Of a stretch of 64,000 nt of DNA, positions 34,440 to 42,545 are shown piece after piece. Position 1 is the first letter of the stretch. Each line of letters starts with the position of its first letter. The notes beneath the pieces were generated by a model, which saw nothing but the letters and a program-made list of their open reading frames with translations, was not told the DNA's origin and made no database searches. The position numbers were made by a program, and so were the translations under genes. Origin of the DNA: Spirochaetaceae bacterium (lineage in GTDB: Bacteria > Spirochaetota > Spirochaetia > SZUA-6 > DRHE01); contig CP070696.1 in NCBI GenBank assembly GCA_020353535.1, forward strand, positions 2,815,796 to 2,879,795, given 5' to 3'.

Positions 34440-36488
34440 TCACCCCCCTACTTTCTGCCGGCTGATCGCGTCGAACTTACAGCAGGTGAAGCACAAGCCG
34501 CAGCCCGTGCACAATTCCGGATCGATGGCCATGACCTGGCCGTGTTTCGATTTTCCTCCGTTGGCGGTCACGTACAAGGCGGGACAGCCGGTCTCCCGCA
34601 GACAGGAGCGGCAGAAGGTGCACATCTGCGAATCGATCCGATAGATCAGAGTGCGCTCCTCACGGCGGGCCACGGTCAGGGCGCACTCCTGTTGGGCAAT
34701 GATGACCTTGACTCCCTCCTGCTGAAGCGCTTTCACGATCGTCTCCACCGATCGCTCCTGATCGAAGGGACCGATCACCTGGAGGTTCTCCACCCCCATG
34801 GCGCGAACGATCGCCTCGATCTCCACCCTCCGGGCCCCCTTGGCTTGGAACTGTTCGGCTGTGCCGGGATTGACCTGAAAGCCGGTCATGCTGGTCCAGC
34901 CGTTGTCCAGGATGATCACCAGCAGGTTGGTGCCGTGCTGAACCGCGTTGATCAGCGGCGGAATTCCGGCGTGGAAGAAGGTGGAATCCCCGATGGTGGC
35001 GATCACCGGATTCTCAACCCCGGCCCAGTAAAAACCTTGAGCCAGACCGATACTGGAACCCATCGAGACTTCGGTCCAGCAGGTGTGAAAGGGAGGATTC
35101 ATGCCCAGGATCGTGCAGCCGATGTCCCCGGTTACAACGGTGTTGTCCCGATCCAGGCCGATCTTCTTCAAAGCCCGGTTGATGGCCATGAAGCTGCCCC
35201 TGTGGGGACAGCCGGCGCAGAAGGTGATTGGATGCTTGACGTCCAGGGCAGCCGCGGGCTGTTCGGCGGATTGCTCGGCTTCGGTCACCGGGGCGGTGGG
35301 CTGAGTGGCAGTCTCAGGCTGTGCGGTTGTCGGTCTGCCCTCCGGATGGTCGGCCGCCAGCACGATCCCGGTGCCGCTCCGAACAGAGGTTGCGGCGGCT
35401 GCGGCCACGGTCCCTGCAGCGGGATTGGATCCTTGGTTCCGGCCCTCAGCCAGCTTCGTCAGACCCCGGCCGATGGTCTCCTGACTGTACTTGCCGATCC
35501 GTGAAAACAGACCGTCCAGCTTCCCGAGGATGACGCCTTTCCAACCCAGGCGGGATGCTTCGCTGCGCAGCTGCATCTCCACGAAAGGCTCCAGCTCTTC
35601 GAGCACCAGGATCCTCAGGGCCTTTTCGAACAACAGGCCCGTCAGCCGGGTATCCAACGGATAAACCGATTCCAGAAACAGGGTAGAAAGTCCCCGGTGA
35701 TCCCCAAAGGACAGCTCTTCCCGGACGTAGGGGATCAGAGCACCGGCGGCCACGACGAACAAGCCGCTACCATTACCCGCCTCGTGCATCCTGTTGATCC
35801 CGGCTTCGGCCGTGATTTCTTCCGCCACCTTCAGGCGTTCAAGCAGCTCACGATGCTGGTCCGTGCAAATCACCGCTCCGGCCTTGGTGTAGCGGAAGAT
35901 ATTCTTCTCGAAGGCCGCCTTCCGTTGCAGAGTTTTATAGGCATACTCTCCCTCGACCTCCTGTCTGGCGTGAGCAACAGAGGTGACCGAGCGCAGGATC
36001 ACGGGAAGCTCGCATTTCTCGCTCAGCTCGAAGGCGAAGCGGGTCAGTTCGTACGCCCGTGCTGGATCTGCCGGCTCCAGAACGGGCAGCCCCGCCCACT
36101 GGGCGAACAGGCGGGTGTCCTGCTCCGGCATACCCGCCTCCGCCCCGGGATCATCGGCGATGTAGATCACCAGCCCACCCCTGGTACCGGAGTAGGCCAC
36201 GGAAAGAATCGAGTCGGCGGCCACATTCGCACCGGACATTTTCATCGTGGCCAGGGCACGCTTGCCCGCCCAGGCCGCTGCGGTGGCGATCTCGAAGGCC
36301 ACCTTCTCATTCACGCTCCACTCCACGTAGGGGGCGGCTTCCTTGCCGGCTACCGCAGAACGATGAAAGTGGAGCAGCTCGGTGAGCGCCTCGGAGGAGG
36401 GCGTGCCCGGATATCCGGCGGCCACGTCAATACCGGCGGCCAGGGCTCCGTAGGCTACCGCCTGATTTCCTATGATCGGTCGCTTCAT
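34440..36488 (-). CDS. iorA: Indolepyruvate:ferredoxin oxidoreductase, alpha subunit, with an Ala/Thr/Pro linker
   Basis: Protein of 682 aa. N-terminal pyrimidine domain (GYPGTPSSEALTELL), TPP-binding domain (FCAGCPHRGSF near 425; VTGDIGCTILG; ATIGDSTFFHAG), and two C-terminal [4Fe-4S] sets (CTFCRSCLRETGCPALY; CTGCGLCFTCCKFDA). Between the two TPP halves, at roughly 35243-35440, sits a ~65-residue Ala/Thr/Pro/Glu-rich insert absent from the second IorA at 45564. It is likely a flexible linker. Operon: hydroxyacid dehydrogenase, iorA, iorB, acyl-CoA synthetase. Confidence 0.93.
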   Translation of the reverse strand: MKRPIIGNQAVAYGALAAGIDVAAGYPGTPSSEALTELLHFHRSAVAGKEAAPYVEWSVNEKVAFEIATAAAWAGKRALATMKMSGANVAADSILSVAYSGTRGGLVIYIADDPGAEAGMPEQDTRLFAQWAGLPVLEPADPARAYELTRFAFELSEKCELPVILRSVTSVAHARQEVEGEYAYKTLQRKAAFEKNIFRYTKAGAVICTDQHRELLERLKVAEEITAEAGINRMHEAGNGSGLFVVAAGALIPYVREELSFGDHRGLSTLFLESVYPLDTRLTGLLFEKALRILVLEELEPFVEMQLRSEASRLGWKGVILGKLDGLFSRIGKYSQETIGRGLTKLAEGRNQGSNPAAGTVAAAAATSVRSGTGIVLAADHPEGRPTTAQPETATQPTAPVTEAEQSAEQPAAALDVKHPITFCAGCPHRGSFMAINRALKKIGLDRDNTVVTGDIGCTILGMNPPFHTCWTEVSMGSSIGLAQGFYWAGVENPVIATIGDSTFFHAGIPPLINAVQHGTNLLVIILDNGWTSMTGFQVNPGTAEQFQAKGARRVEIEAIVRAMGVENLQVIGPFDQERSVETIVKALQQEGVKVIIAQQECALTVARREERTLIYRIDSQMCTFCRSCLRETGCPALYVTANGGKSKHGQVMAIDPELCTGCGLCFTCCKFDAISRQKVGG

Positions 36489-36497
36489 AAATTCACC

Positions 36498-37508
36498 TCA
36501 TTTTCTTGCTTGCTCAGCTCTTTGTTGGAGTAGTACCTCCGGGTTTATCACGTAGCGCGGCCGTGCACCGTTGAGCACCCGCACCACCTCCTCCATTCCC
36601 TGCTCCTTGAGCCGTTGAGTACTCTGCTCCGAGTACCAGGCGGCATGGGGCGTAATGATCACATTACCGCAGTGAAGCAGGGGATTATCCGCTTCCGGCG
36701 GTTCGCTTGCCAGCACGTCCAGACCGGCTCCGGAGAGCCTGCCATTTTGAAGGGCCCGGTACAGGGCCTGCTCCTCCACCACCTTGCCCCTGCAGGTATT
36801 GATCAAGATGGCCCCGGGCTTTAACAGCTCCAGTTCCCGTTCGCCGATCATGTGAAAGGTCTCTGCGGTCAGGGGAACATGGAGGGAGAGGAAATCCACG
36901 CCGGACAGGATCTCCTCGAAATCGTAGCGGCGCCCCACGTCGAGAAGCTCGAAGATATCGTCGTCCAGGTAGGGATCGTAGGCCAGCACCTTCAGTCCAA
37001 GAGCTTGGGCGCGAGGAGCCAGGGCTCGGCCGATCTTACCCAATCCCACGATTCCAAGGATCAGGGTGGACAGGTCCGGGATCGGCTTGCAGACATTGTA
37101 GTCCCAGCCTCCCGAAGAGGTTTCGCTCATCAACTGCTTGATCTTGCGGTGGCAGGCTAAAAGCAGGGTCAGGGCGTGGATGGCCACCTGTTCCTTGCCA
37201 TAGGCCGGAACATTGCTGACGATGATGCCCCGTTCGGTAGCGGTTTCCACGTCGATAAAGTCATAACCCACCTCCAGGGCCTGGATGATTCTGCAGCGGG
37301 TCATAACGGACAGATGATCTTTGCGGATCGGGCGGTCGATCACCACCAGGGCATCCGCCGAGGCGATCGCCTCTTTGAAGCGCCGATCGTCCATCTCCTT
37401 GAAGGGGACCAGCTCCGCGTCTGCCTCTTTGGCCTTATCGTGGAAGAACTGCAGGTCGAAGTACTTGAGATAGACCCGATCACCGGCGGTCACGATTCGT
37501 CGCCTCAT
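36498..37508 (-). CDS. D-isomer-specific 2-hydroxyacid dehydrogenase
   Basis: Protein of 336 aa. NAD-binding GIVGLGKIGRALAPRAQALG near 150-170, catalytic Arg in NTCRGKVVEEQAL near 236, Glu about 30 residues later, and His in ITPHAAWYSEQS near 290 (the His-Ala-Ala-Trp-Tyr form is CtBP-like). It reduces 2-oxo acids to D-2-hydroxy acids or the reverse. As first gene of an operon with iorAB, it probably interconverts aryl-lactates and aryl-pyruvates, giving an electron sink. GGAGGGG lies 7 nt before the ATG. Confidence 0.9.
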   Translation of the reverse strand: MRRRIVTAGDRVYLKYFDLQFFHDKAKEADAELVPFKEMDDRRFKEAIASADALVVIDRPIRKDHLSVMTRCRIIQALEVGYDFIDVETATERGIIVSNVPAYGKEQVAIHALTLLLACHRKIKQLMSETSSGGWDYNVCKPIPDLSTLILGIVGLGKIGRALAPRAQALGLKVLAYDPYLDDDIFELLDVGRRYDFEEILSGVDFLSLHVPLTAETFHMIGERELELLKPGAILINTCRGKVVEEQALYRALQNGRLSGAGLDVLASEPPEADNPLLHCGNVIITPHAAWYSEQSTQRLKEQGMEEVVRVLNGARPRYVINPEVLLQQRAEQARK

Positions 37509-37559
37509 TCCAAAGCCCCTCCGTGGCTCCGCTGTACTGCGGACTCCCTGAAAAAGGAT

Positions 37560-37588
37560 TTGACAATCCCCATCAGACTGGGTACAAT
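37560..37588 (+). promoter_or_regulatory. Promoter upstream of the split acyl-CoA synthetase genes
   Basis: TTGACA (37560-37565), 17-bp spacer, TACAAT (37583-37588): near consensus, and a twin of the promoter at 39830. Confidence 0.75.
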
Positions 37589-37604
37589 CATCGTTGCATA
37601 ATTA

Positions 37605-37617
37605 GAAATAGCATTTC
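37605..37617 (+). promoter_or_regulatory. Probable IclR-family operator
   Basis: Inverted repeat GAAAT-AGC-ATTTC just downstream of the -10 box, conserved exactly in both promoter copies. It resembles the E. coli IclR half-sites (GGAAAT/ATTTCC) but with a 3-nt centre instead of 1 nt. Binding would block transcription. Confidence 0.5.
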
Positions 37618-37633
37618 GGATATAGAGATACTA

Positions 37634-37693
37634 ATGCAAATGCTGCGCTCTGTCAAGAAAGCCCTGGAGCCGCTGTATTATTTCACCCTCTGA
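37634..37693 (+). pseudogene. 5' remnant of an IclR regulator gene
   Basis: Homologous to the first codons of the IclR gene at 39898. The original start codon position (37628-37630) is ATA instead of ATG. A nearby ATG (37634) would give MQMLRSVKKALEPLYYFTL and then TGA. The true protein reads SVKKALELLDHFTAERPE here. No further iclR sequence follows; the synthetase gene starts at 37706. It is a relic, or a short leader peptide left in place. Confidence 0.7.
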
Positions 37694-37705
37694 GCGATCC
37701 GGTGT

Positions 37706-38422
37706 ATGGTAGAACGGAAAACGGGCAAACAACTCCTTCACTATGCCAGAGCTGAAGGAAGAGATCTCCTGGAGCATGAAGCCCTGCGGCTTCTGGAGGA
37801 GTATCTGTTCACCGTGCCTCCCTTCCAGATCCTGCCTCATGGTGAGGCACTTTCTGCCGAATCTCTGGCCGGACTACCCTACCCCCTGGTTGCCAAAGCC
37901 GTATCCTCTCAGATCGTACACAAAACCGAGGCAGGCGCTGTTCGTCTGGACATCAAAACCGAAACCGAGCTGGTAGCGGCGATCCGAGAGATGGAAGCAG
38001 CGATCAGGGAACGGGTGCCTGGGGCGGAAATCGAGGGCTGGATGGTACGTCCCTATCTGCCTGAGGGAACCGAAATCATCCTTGGATCGATCGTGGATCC
38101 ACAATTCGGTCCTGCGGTAATGGTGGGAATTGGTGGGGTTTTCACGGAAGCATATCGGGACGTAGCTTTTCGGCTGGCGCCGCTTTCCCTCCTCGATGCT
38201 GAGGAAATGATCGAAGAGCTCAAGGGCCAGATGCTGCTGGATGGACCGCGGGGGCAAAATCCCGTACCGCGCGGGAAACTGGCGGCTTTACTCGTACAGC
38301 TCGGTACATTGATGCAGGAAAATCCGGATATCAGTGAATGCGACCTGAATCCGGTTCTCTGCTGCGGTGAGACCCTCGTCGTAGCGGACGCCCGTGTGAG
38401 AGTAAGCAGAGTCGAGGGATGA
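37706..38422 (+). CDS. ADP-forming acyl-CoA synthetase beta subunit (ATP-grasp)
   Basis: Protein of 238 aa, an isolated ATP-grasp subunit of acetyl-CoA synthetase (ADP-forming), the AcdB type in archaeal terms. Motifs: YPLVAKAVSSQIVHKTEAGAVRLDI near 58-80, GSIVDPQFGPAVMVGIGGVFTE near 130-150, and CDLNPVLCCG near 213. It makes ATP from ADP with the alpha subunit, whose ATG overlaps this gene's end (ATGA). It is preceded by the duplicated iclR-type promoter and may be under IclR control. No strong Shine-Dalgarno precedes the ATG. Confidence 0.92.
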   Translation: MVERKTGKQLLHYARAEGRDLLEHEALRLLEEYLFTVPPFQILPHGEALSAESLAGLPYPLVAKAVSSQIVHKTEAGAVRLDIKTETELVAAIREMEAAIRERVPGAEIEGWMVRPYLPEGTEIILGSIVDPQFGPAVMVGIGGVFTEAYRDVAFRLAPLSLLDAEEMIEELKGQMLLDGPRGQNPVPRGKLAALLVQLGTLMQENPDISECDLNPVLCCGETLVVADARVRVSRVEG

Positions 38423-39813
38423 AGCGCGCCTCTCTCTCGGCTCTGTTCGATCCTCGATCGGTCGCCTTGATCGGCGCCAGTTCCGATCCCGGGAAGATCG
38501 GCTACCGGCTGGCGGCGAACCTCCTCGGCCGACCCTTCAATGGATCTGTCTATTTTGTCAATCCCAAAGGCACGACGATCCTGGGAAAGGCATCTCTCAG
38601 AACTATCGAAGAGCTTCCCGAAGCTATCGATCTGATGATTCTGGCAGTCCCCAAGACGGCAATTATGCCGTCGGTGCGGGCGGGCATCCGGAAGAGGGTC
38701 AGGTGCATCGTCGCCCTGACCGCCGGATTCAAGGAGACCGGTGATGCGGGTCATGCCTTGGAAGATCAACTGAGAGAGCTGCTGCAGGGATCTGAAACCC
38801 GCCTGGTGGGTCCGAACTGTGCCGGTTTGGCCGACACGGGATCTTCCCTCCACGCCACGATCGAGATCTACCCGGGGCGCGGCAGGATCGCCATGGTCAG
38901 CCAAAGCGGTTCTCTCTGCAGTGCCTTCTCCAGCAACATAAGGATCCGACAGGCTGGTGTCTCAAAGTATATCAGCCTCGGGAATAAGGTCGATGTGGAT
39001 GAGGCGGATCTGGTCGAGTACCTGGGCGAAGATGAGGCCACGGCCTGCATTGCTCTATACATAGAGGACATCAACGATGGCAGGCGTCTGCGGGAGGTAG
39101 CTACCCGGGTTTGCAGAACCAAACCGATTGTGGCCTTGAAATCGGGGCGAACCGAGGAAGGCGCCAGGGCGACATATTCCCACACGGGAGCCATGGCCGG
39201 TTCCGACACCCTGGTGGAAGGAGCCCTGCGCCAGATGGGTGTTCTGCGGGCTGATGACCTGACCCAGCTCTACGACCTGTCCGCGGTCCTGAGTGTGCTC
39301 AAACCGTTGCCTGGAAAGAGAATCGCCATTCTCTCCGATGCGGGAGGTCCGGGAGTGATAGCAACGGATGCTGCTGTCCAGGCCGGATTGGAAATCCCGC
39401 AGCTGTCCGCGGAAACGAAACGGCGGCTGCTCGGTTTCCTGCCCCCATTCTCATCCGTACAGAACCCAATAGATATGACATTCACACGGGATGTCCGCTT
39501 GTACGGGAGGTGCATCCTGGAACTGCATGGAGAAAATATAGATGCCGTGCTTGTCACTATCCCCAGTCACTTCACAGTAAAGCAAGACCTTGTCTCCGTG
39601 CTCGCAGAGGCAAAGCAGCGACACGGACTGTCCCTGGTGGTCGCCTGGCTGGCGGCAGATGAGGTCGAAGAGCAGAGACGAGAATTGTGGAAGCAAGGTA
39701 TCCCCTGTTTCAGCGATCCGCGGACCGCTGCGGCCGCACTAGGTGCCTTGAGCCGCTACGGGCAATGGCTGGCCAGAAGACGGAACCATGTGGAACATTC
39801 GGAGATCAGTTGA
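38419..39813 (+). CDS. ADP-forming acyl-CoA synthetase alpha subunit
   Basis: Protein of 464 aa, the AcdA type: CoA-binding domain (LFDPRSVALIGASSDPGKIG), then two ligase domains with the phospho-His in ATYSHTGAMAGSDTL near residue 255 and MVSQSGSLC near 155. With the beta subunit it turns aryl- or branched-acyl-CoA into free acid and ATP, the energy-conserving step after IorAB. ATGA overlap with the beta gene. Its end lies 84 bp before the IclR start, after which a second promoter copy begins. Confidence 0.93.
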   Translation: MKRASLSALFDPRSVALIGASSDPGKIGYRLAANLLGRPFNGSVYFVNPKGTTILGKASLRTIEELPEAIDLMILAVPKTAIMPSVRAGIRKRVRCIVALTAGFKETGDAGHALEDQLRELLQGSETRLVGPNCAGLADTGSSLHATIEIYPGRGRIAMVSQSGSLCSAFSSNIRIRQAGVSKYISLGNKVDVDEADLVEYLGEDEATACIALYIEDINDGRRLREVATRVCRTKPIVALKSGRTEEGARATYSHTGAMAGSDTLVEGALRQMGVLRADDLTQLYDLSAVLSVLKPLPGKRIAILSDAGGPGVIATDAAVQAGLEIPQLSAETKRRLLGFLPPFSSVQNPIDMTFTRDVRLYGRCILELHGENIDAVLVTIPSHFTVKQDLVSVLAEAKQRHGLSLVVAWLAADEVEEQRRELWKQGIPCFSDPRTAAAALGALSRYGQWLARRRNHVEHSEIS

Positions 39814-39829
39814 GCTCAAAAAAAAGGAT

Positions 39830-39858
39830 TTGACAATTTCCGCCAAAGCGGATAGAAT
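39830..39858 (+). promoter_or_regulatory. Promoter of the iclR-hisC-methyltransferase operon
   Basis: TTGACA (39830-39835), 17-bp spacer, TAGAAT (39853-39858). Confidence 0.75.
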
Positions 39859-39874
39859 CATCGTTGCATAATTA

Positions 39875-39887
39875 GAAATAGCATTTC
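39875..39887 (+). promoter_or_regulatory. Probable IclR operator (autoregulatory)
   Basis: GAAAT-AGC-ATTTC between the -10 box and the iclR start, identical to the site at 37605. Its position fits autorepression. Confidence 0.5.
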
Positions 39888-39897
39888 GGATATAGAG

Positions 39898-40671
39898 ATG
39901 GCAATACAGATCTTATCTTCTGTCAAGAAAGCCCTGGAACTGCTGGATCATTTCACCGCCGAACGACCCGAGCTCAGTCTGGCGGAGATCAGCCGTGAGG
40001 TGGACGCCCACAAGAGCTCGGTATTCCGGGTATTGACCACTCTGCAAGCGGCGGGCTTCCTGGAAAAGGATGCTCAAAGCGGAAAATATCGTTTGGGACT
40101 GAAGATCCTCGATCTGGCCGGGCGGGTCTGGGGTCGCTACGATATCCGCCAGATCGCGGCACCCTTCATGGAGGAGCTGGCCCGGGAAACCGGAGAGGTC
40201 ATCCACCTGGCCGTGCTGGAAGGTTCGGACATCGTATACCTGGAGAAGAAGGGACAGGGACAGGTGCTCACCGTGGCAACCCGGGTGGGTGGCCGCAATC
40301 CCGCCTACGCATCCTCGATGGGAAAGGTTCTTCTGGCGGACCTGCCGGTAAGCGAGCTCAAAGCGATTCTCGGCCGGGGAAAGCTGAAAAAACTGACGGC
40401 CAACACCATTACCGAAATGTCCAGACTCCTCGAAGAGCTCGGCCGTATTCGGCAGCAGGGCTTTGCCCTGGACAATGAGGAGACCTTTCCCGGCATCCGC
40501 TGTGTCGGGGCCCCGATCCGGGATGCCGGAGGCAAGGTGATCGCCGCGGTAAGCGTCACCGTGCCGGCGCAGCGCATGAGTGACGAGCGGGTCCGGGAGC
40601 TGTGGCGATTGGTCACCAAATCTGCTCGGATGATCTCCGAAAGAGTTGGGGCCAGTAAAATGGAGGCTTGA
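39898..40671 (+). CDS. IclR-family transcriptional regulator
   Basis: Protein of 257 aa. N-terminal winged helix-turn-helix (LSLAEISREVDAHKSSVFRVLTTLQAAGFLEKD, residues about 24-56) and a C-terminal GAF-like ligand domain (GEVIHLAVLEGSDIVYLEKK; NPAYASSMGKVLLADL; GIRCVGAPIRD). It probably senses an aromatic or amino-acid-derived metabolite and controls both arms of the acyl-CoA cluster, because its promoter and operator sequence is copied upstream of the synthetase genes. The next gene's SD lies inside its last codons, so translation is coupled. Confidence 0.93.
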   Translation: MAIQILSSVKKALELLDHFTAERPELSLAEISREVDAHKSSVFRVLTTLQAAGFLEKDAQSGKYRLGLKILDLAGRVWGRYDIRQIAAPFMEELARETGEVIHLAVLEGSDIVYLEKKGQGQVLTVATRVGGRNPAYASSMGKVLLADLPVSELKAILGRGKLKKLTANTITEMSRLLEELGRIRQQGFALDNEETFPGIRCVGAPIRDAGGKVIAAVSVTVPAQRMSDERVRELWRLVTKSARMISERVGASKMEA

Positions 40672-40672
40672 G

Positions 40673-41773
40673 ATGAAGAGTTTGGAAAAACTGGTAAGAA
40701 ATGGAGTGCTGTCCATCAATGCCTGGCCGACGGGAAAGCCGATTGAAGAGCTTCAGGCTGAGCTGGGATTGGAATCACTGGCCCTGATGGCGACCAATGA
40801 AAATCCCCTCGGTCCCTCCCCGAAGGCGGTGGAGGCGATCAAAGCGGAGAGCGTGAAGGTGAACCGTTACCCTCAGGGTCCCTGCACCTACCTGAAGCGA
40901 AAAGTGGCGGCCAGGCTCGGCGTCCAGGAACAGATGATCATTTTCAGCAACGGGGCGGACAACTGCCTCCGCATCATCGGCTACGCGTTTCTCAACACGG
41001 GAGACGAGGTCATCGTGGCCCATCCCACGTTTCCCGTCTACGGGATCGTGTCCAGGACCATGGGGGCCGTACCGGTCGAGGTCCCTCTCAAGGATCATAC
41101 CCATGATTTGAAGGCCATGGCCGAGCGGATCGGGCCGCGCACCAAGCTGATCTTCGTGTGCAATCCCAATAATCCCACTGGAACCATTGTGCGCAAGAAG
41201 GAGCTGCATGCGTTCGTAGAGGCGCTGCCGGACCATGTGGTGCTGATTCTCGACGAGGCCTACTTCGAGTTCGTCGATGACAGGGAGTATCCCAATTCTC
41301 TGGACTACATCCGGGAGGGAAGAAACGTCGTTGCCCTGCGCACCTTCTCCAAGCTGTACGGAATCGCCGGCCTGAGAATCGGCTACGCCCTGGCTCGCCC
41401 CGAACTGTCCGCGGTGATGGAACGGGTGCGGGAGCCCTTTCCCGTTTCCCGGGTGGCAGAAGCGGCAGCCCTCGCGGCGCTGGATGACGAAGAGTTCAAG
41501 AGCCAGGTGCTGGCCAACAACGAGCAGAGCAGGCGCTTTTTGTACGAAAGTTTCGACAAGTTGGGATTGCCCTACGCCCAAACCCACACCAACTTCATGT
41601 TCGTGGACTTGAAGACCGATGCCAGGGAGGTGGCCCAAGCCCTGCTTGAAAGGGGATATCTGGTTCGTCCCGGAACTCCCTGGAAGCATCCGACCTATGC
41701 CCGCATCACCTTCGGTACCATGGAGGAAAACCGCGGTTTCGTAGCCGCTCTGGCCGGGGTGTTGGGACAATGA
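40673..41773 (+). CDS. hisC: Histidinol-phosphate aminotransferase-like class I/II PLP enzyme
   Basis: Protein of 366 aa, paralogue of the gene at 14825. Motifs: MATNENPLGPSPKAVEAI near 40, SNGADNCLRII near 92, VCNPNNPTGTI near 161, LDEAYFEF near 193, and the PLP lysine in RTFSKLYGIAGLRIGYA near 225. Sited between the IclR regulator and the methyltransferases, and on the same strand as iorAB, it more likely transaminates an aromatic or related amino acid to the 2-oxo acid than makes histidinol. The ATG at 40673 has GGAGG 6 nt upstream; an upstream frame extension to 40646 overlaps iclR and is rejected. Confidence 0.88.
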   Translation: MKSLEKLVRNGVLSINAWPTGKPIEELQAELGLESLALMATNENPLGPSPKAVEAIKAESVKVNRYPQGPCTYLKRKVAARLGVQEQMIIFSNGADNCLRIIGYAFLNTGDEVIVAHPTFPVYGIVSRTMGAVPVEVPLKDHTHDLKAMAERIGPRTKLIFVCNPNNPTGTIVRKKELHAFVEALPDHVVLILDEAYFEFVDDREYPNSLDYIREGRNVVALRTFSKLYGIAGLRIGYALARPELSAVMERVREPFPVSRVAEAAALAALDDEEFKSQVLANNEQSRRFLYESFDKLGLPYAQTHTNFMFVDLKTDAREVAQALLERGYLVRPGTPWKHPTYARITFGTMEENRGFVAALAGVLGQ

Positions 41774-41785
41774 TATCAGGCGGAC

Positions 41786-41805
41786 GGATGCGTTCTCGCG
41801 CATCC
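41786..41805 (+). other. Hairpin between aminotransferase and corrinoid protein genes
   Basis: GGATGCG (41786-41792) and CGCATCC (41799-41805) pair around TTCTCG. No T-run follows. An AT-rich stretch from about 41848 precedes the corrinoid gene and might hold a promoter, but I see no convincing -35/-10 pair. Confidence 0.35.
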
Positions 41806-41893
41806 TCCCGTGTGGCGATGAGAACCCTCGGGCGACGAATCGCTCGTTGTAGATAGATAAATAATAACACGAAATAGAAAGGAAGGATGGGAT

Positions 41894-42532
41894 ATGTCAC
41901 TTCAAGAGCTTTGTAAAGCGGTGGAGACCGGAGACCAGGATAAAGGCAAAGACCTGGCAACAAAACTCGTCGAGGGAGGAACTAGTCCCCTCGAGATCAT
42001 CGATGCTCTGACAAAGGTGATGGATGAAATCGGGGAGAAATTCGCCCGGCTGGAGATATTCCTGCCCGAGATGATGATGAGCGGGGAGGCCATGTCTAAA
42101 GTGGTGGAGATCCTGACCCCTCACCTGAAGGCAGGTGGCGGGGGGCAGCCTAAGGGTAAGATAGTCCTGGGTACGGTGAAGGGAGATCTCCACGAGATCG
42201 GCAAGAACATCGTCAAGCTGATGCTGCAGACCGGCTTCTTCGAGGTCAAGGATATCGGGGTGGACGCGGACCCAATGAACTTCATCAAGCAGGCGGAGGA
42301 ATACGGGGCGGACATAATCGGCGCCTCTTCTCTGATGACCACCACCATGCCCCATCAGAAGGAGATGATCGACATCCTCAAGGACGAGGGCAAACGGGAC
42401 AAATACAAGGTTGTGATCGGGGGAGCTCCCACCACTGTGGAATGGGCCGAGGAGATCGGCGCAGATCTTTATGCACCGGATGCCGGCTCCGCGCCGAAAC
42501 TGTTTGCCGAGCTGTTGAAGAAAAAAACCTGA
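41894..42532 (+). CDS. Corrinoid (B12-binding) methyltransfer protein, MtmC/MttC type
   Basis: Protein of 212 aa with the two-domain layout of methyltransferase corrinoid proteins: a four-helix cap (residues about 1-85) and a B12-binding Rossmann domain with G-D-L-H-E-I-G-K-N near residue 97 (D-x-H-x-x-G lower-ligand motif), GASSLMTTT and VVIGGAPTT. It accepts a methyl group from a substrate-specific methyltransferase. Two such genes follow (MtmB-like at 42546, MttB-like at 44029), so it likely serves one or both. AAAGGAAGG precedes the ATG. No activase (RamA) or methyl-acceptor methyltransferase is in this operon. Confidence 0.94.
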   Translation: MSLQELCKAVETGDQDKGKDLATKLVEGGTSPLEIIDALTKVMDEIGEKFARLEIFLPEMMMSGEAMSKVVEILTPHLKAGGGGQPKGKIVLGTVKGDLHEIGKNIVKLMLQTGFFEVKDIGVDADPMNFIKQAEEYGADIIGASSLMTTTMPHQKEMIDILKDEGKRDKYKVVIGGAPTTVEWAEEIGADLYAPDAGSAPKLFAELLKKKT

Positions 42533-42545
42533 GGAGGAATCAACG

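Larger units (their letters stand above)
37551..37703 (+). repeat. Duplicate of the iclR promoter and 5' end (first copy)
   Basis: Bases 37551-37687 align without gaps to 39821-39957 (offset 2270). Three blocks are identical: 37551-37566 (16 nt, including -35), 37589-37629 (41 nt, leader) and 37649-37668 (20 nt, coding). The similarity fades by about 37703, just before the synthetase gene. Confidence 0.9.
39821..39957 (+). repeat. iclR promoter and 5' coding region (second, intact copy)
   Basis: Intact partner of the repeat at 37551-37687: same -35, 17-bp spacing, operator and leader. Here the start codon is ATG and the gene is full length. Confidence 0.9.

Noticed and set aside
37560..37705. 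Mobile-element scar explaining the iclR promoter duplication
   Set aside because: No terminal inverted repeats, target duplications or transposase remnants flank either copy.
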